Assembly (NCBI GenBank): GCA_016765235.1
Contig: JAESQH010000254.1
Coordinates: 1 to 6,936, forward strand
Direction of reading: 5' to 3'
Source of the DNA: Paracoccaceae bacterium
GTDB lineage: Bacteria > Pseudomonadota > Alphaproteobacteria > Rhodobacterales > Rhodobacteraceae
Length of the DNA: 6,936 nt
Below are positions 5,932 through 6,936 of the stretch, one piece after another. The notes beneath the pieces were generated by a model. The model made no database searches. It saw only the letters and a list, made by a program, of their open reading frames with translations, and was not told the DNA's origin. Made by a program: the position numbers and the translations under genes. Positions within the stretch are counted from its first letter, which is position 1; the number at the start of each line of letters is the position of its first letter.

Positions 5932-6546
5932 CTAAAACTCCACACCCCGTTGCGCCTTAACACCTGACCGGAACGGATGTGCCAGCAGCTCCATCTCCGT
6001 CGCCAAATCCGCGATTTCCAGCAGTTCGGGCTTCGCATTCCGCCCCGTTAGAACCACATGCGTCATCGGGGGTTTTTCCTCTTTCAGGAACTTCACCACT
6101 TCGTTTACGTCCACATAGTCATAGCGGATGGCGATGTTGATTTCGTCTAGCAACACCATGGAATTGCGTTCGTCCAAGATCAGCTCTTTAGAGCGTTCCC
6201 ATGCGGCTTGGGCCATTTCGATGTCGCGGGATTTGTCTTGGGTTTCCCATGTGAACCCCTCCCCCATCGCATAGAAGGGGCACTCGTCAGCGAATTTCTC
6301 GGTGATCAGTTTCTTCTCGCCGCTGTCCATCCCGCCTTTGATGAATTGTACGACGGCGCAGGGCATGCCCCATGCGATGTGGCGAAAAATCATGCCAAAT
6401 GCGGCAGAAGATTTGCCTTTGCCTTTGCCGGTGTGAACGATAACGAGACCGCGTTCCTCGGTTTTGGAGGCCATGATTTTATCACGGGCGGCCTTCTTCT
6501 TGGCCATCTTCATGTTGTGACGTTCGGTATCTGCGGATTCGGTCAT
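5932..6546 (-). CDS. cobO: Corrinoid adenosyltransferase (cob(I)yrinic acid a,c-diamide adenosyltransferase)
   Basis: CobO transfers the 5'-deoxyadenosyl group of ATP to the cobalt(I) of corrinoids, giving the adenosylated form used in later steps and in salvage. The 204-residue protein belongs to the CobA/BtuR/CobO type. The P-loop GKGKGKSSAAFG is at 40-51, GEGFTWETQDKSRD at 95-108, the acidic strand MVLLDEINIAI at 130-140, VVLTGRNAKPELLEIADLATEM at 164-185 (conserved), and the C-terminus HPFRSGVKAQRGVEF is typical. Residues 1-30 are a charged, Lys-rich N-terminal extension common in alphaproteobacterial CobO. The open frame continues upstream to 6723, but I chose the ATG at 6546: AAGGGG lies about 7 nt before it and the upstream part does not look like CobO. 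It is transcribed away from nadA and is separated from the main cob operon by one unrelated gene. Confidence 0.95.
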   Translation of the reverse strand: MTESADTERHNMKMAKKKAARDKIMASKTEERGLVIVHTGKGKGKSSAAFGMIFRHIAWGMPCAVVQFIKGGMDSGEKKLITEKFADECPFYAMGEGFTWETQDKSRDIEMAQAAWERSKELILDERNSMVLLDEINIAIRYDYVDVNEVVKFLKEEKPPMTHVVLTGRNAKPELLEIADLATEMELLAHPFRSGVKAQRGVEF

Positions 6547-6709
6547 GGTTTTCCCCTTTTGGTTGGCAATCAGGATGCAGCGTTGCAACGACCGAGGCAA
6601 TACGAAAAATACTGTGCTGTTCGGGAAACCATTTAGTCGCACTATTTGACGTGGGAAATGTCTGGCCTTCGGTGTAAATTCGCCAAAACCTCGGACCAAG
6701 GGAAATATT
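6547..6709. promoter_or_regulatory. Divergent intergenic region between cobO and nadA
   Basis: This 163-bp gap must hold the promoters of both divergent genes. Ribosome-binding sites are clear on both sides: AAGGGG for cobO and AAGGGA (6698-6703) for nadA. A TTGACG at 6646-6651 could be a nadA -35, but the best AT-rich -10 (GTAAAT, 6674-6679) is 22 bp away, too far. I see no convincing operator or riboswitch here. Confidence 0.5.
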
Positions 6710-6936
6710 ATGCTGGCTACCAATGAAATTAAAGCGCTTCTAGCGGAGCATTACGACCTGACCCCCTCGCTTGAGAAAGCCGAGGCGACGCGGGATATTT
6801 ATGCGAAAACGGATCGGGTTATTCCACTGGCGGAATGGGCCACCTATGCGCCGTATGTTATTGCGATCAACCGCTTAAAGAAGGAACGCAACGCCGTTAT
6901 TCTGGCGCATAACTATATGACACCGGAAATCTATCA
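6710..6936 (+). CDS. nadA: Quinolinate synthase NadA (partial, 5' part only)
   Basis: NadA condenses iminoaspartate with dihydroxyacetone phosphate to quinolinate, a [4Fe-4S]-dependent step of de novo NAD synthesis. Seventy-five codons are visible from the ATG at 6710, with AAGGGA six bases upstream. The segment INRLKKERNAVILAHNYMTPEIY (residues 53-75) is the conserved NadA N-terminal region around the first substrate-binding His. The cluster-binding cysteines lie beyond the window edge, so completeness cannot be judged. It is the only plus-strand gene in the window and is probably the first gene of a nad operon, which is an inference. Confidence 0.92.
   Translation, partial: MLATNEIKALLAEHYDLTPSLEKAEATRDIYAKTDRVIPLAEWATYAPYVIAINRLKKERNAVILAHNYMTPEIY

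Noticed and set aside
6547..6723. 59-codon N-terminal extension of cobO
   Set aside because: It crosses the nadA start region, lacks a good start signal and does not resemble CobO; the ATG at 6546 has a good ribosome-binding site.

Overview
The window looks like part of an alphaproteobacterial chromosome, most likely Rhodobacterales (Roseobacter-type). This rests on gene content and protein style: a fused CobL, a CobO with a charged N-terminal extension, and a CbiX with a Cys/His-rich tail. It is an inference from recognised families, not from a search. Almost everything is on the minus strand, so the operon reads from right to left.

Right end (about 5930-6936): nadA (quinolinate synthase, plus strand, cut by the window edge) and cobO (corrinoid adenosyltransferase, minus strand) are divergent across a 163-bp gap. 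Centre right (4987-5868): a minus-strand gene for a 293-residue protein of unknown function, perhaps DUF5677-like. It is AT-richer than the vitamin genes and separates cobO from the main operon. It carries a perfect 14-bp inverted repeat inside its coding sequence.

Centre (4666-4986): a 321-bp gene-free stretch that appears to be the control region of the cobalamin operon. It has a plausible minus-strand promoter, a pair of 9-bp direct repeats just after the predicted transcription start, and a long structured leader. Parts of the leader resemble a cobalamin riboswitch, and it ends in a hairpin that can hide the ribosome-binding site of the first gene.

Left two thirds (1-4665): a tightly packed operon, in transcription order: a 50-residue exported or membrane-anchored His-containing small protein, cbiX (sirohydrochlorin cobaltochelatase with Fe-S-type Cys motif and His-rich tail), cobH (precorrin-8X methylmutase), cobL (precorrin-6Y methyltransferase/decarboxylase), cobI (precorrin-2 C20-methyltransferase) and cbiG (running off the left edge). 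All junctions are a 4-nt gap or 1-13-nt overlaps, so translational coupling is likely. Together the enzymes build the corrin ring; CobO, encoded separately, adds the adenosyl ligand after cobalt is in place. The set mixes aerobic-pathway names (CobI, CobL, CobH, CobO) with proteins typical of the early-cobalt route (CbiX, CbiG).

No tRNA, rRNA, IS element or CRISPR array was seen. The most unusual items are the leader RNA, the small protein and the perfect hairpin in the unknown gene.
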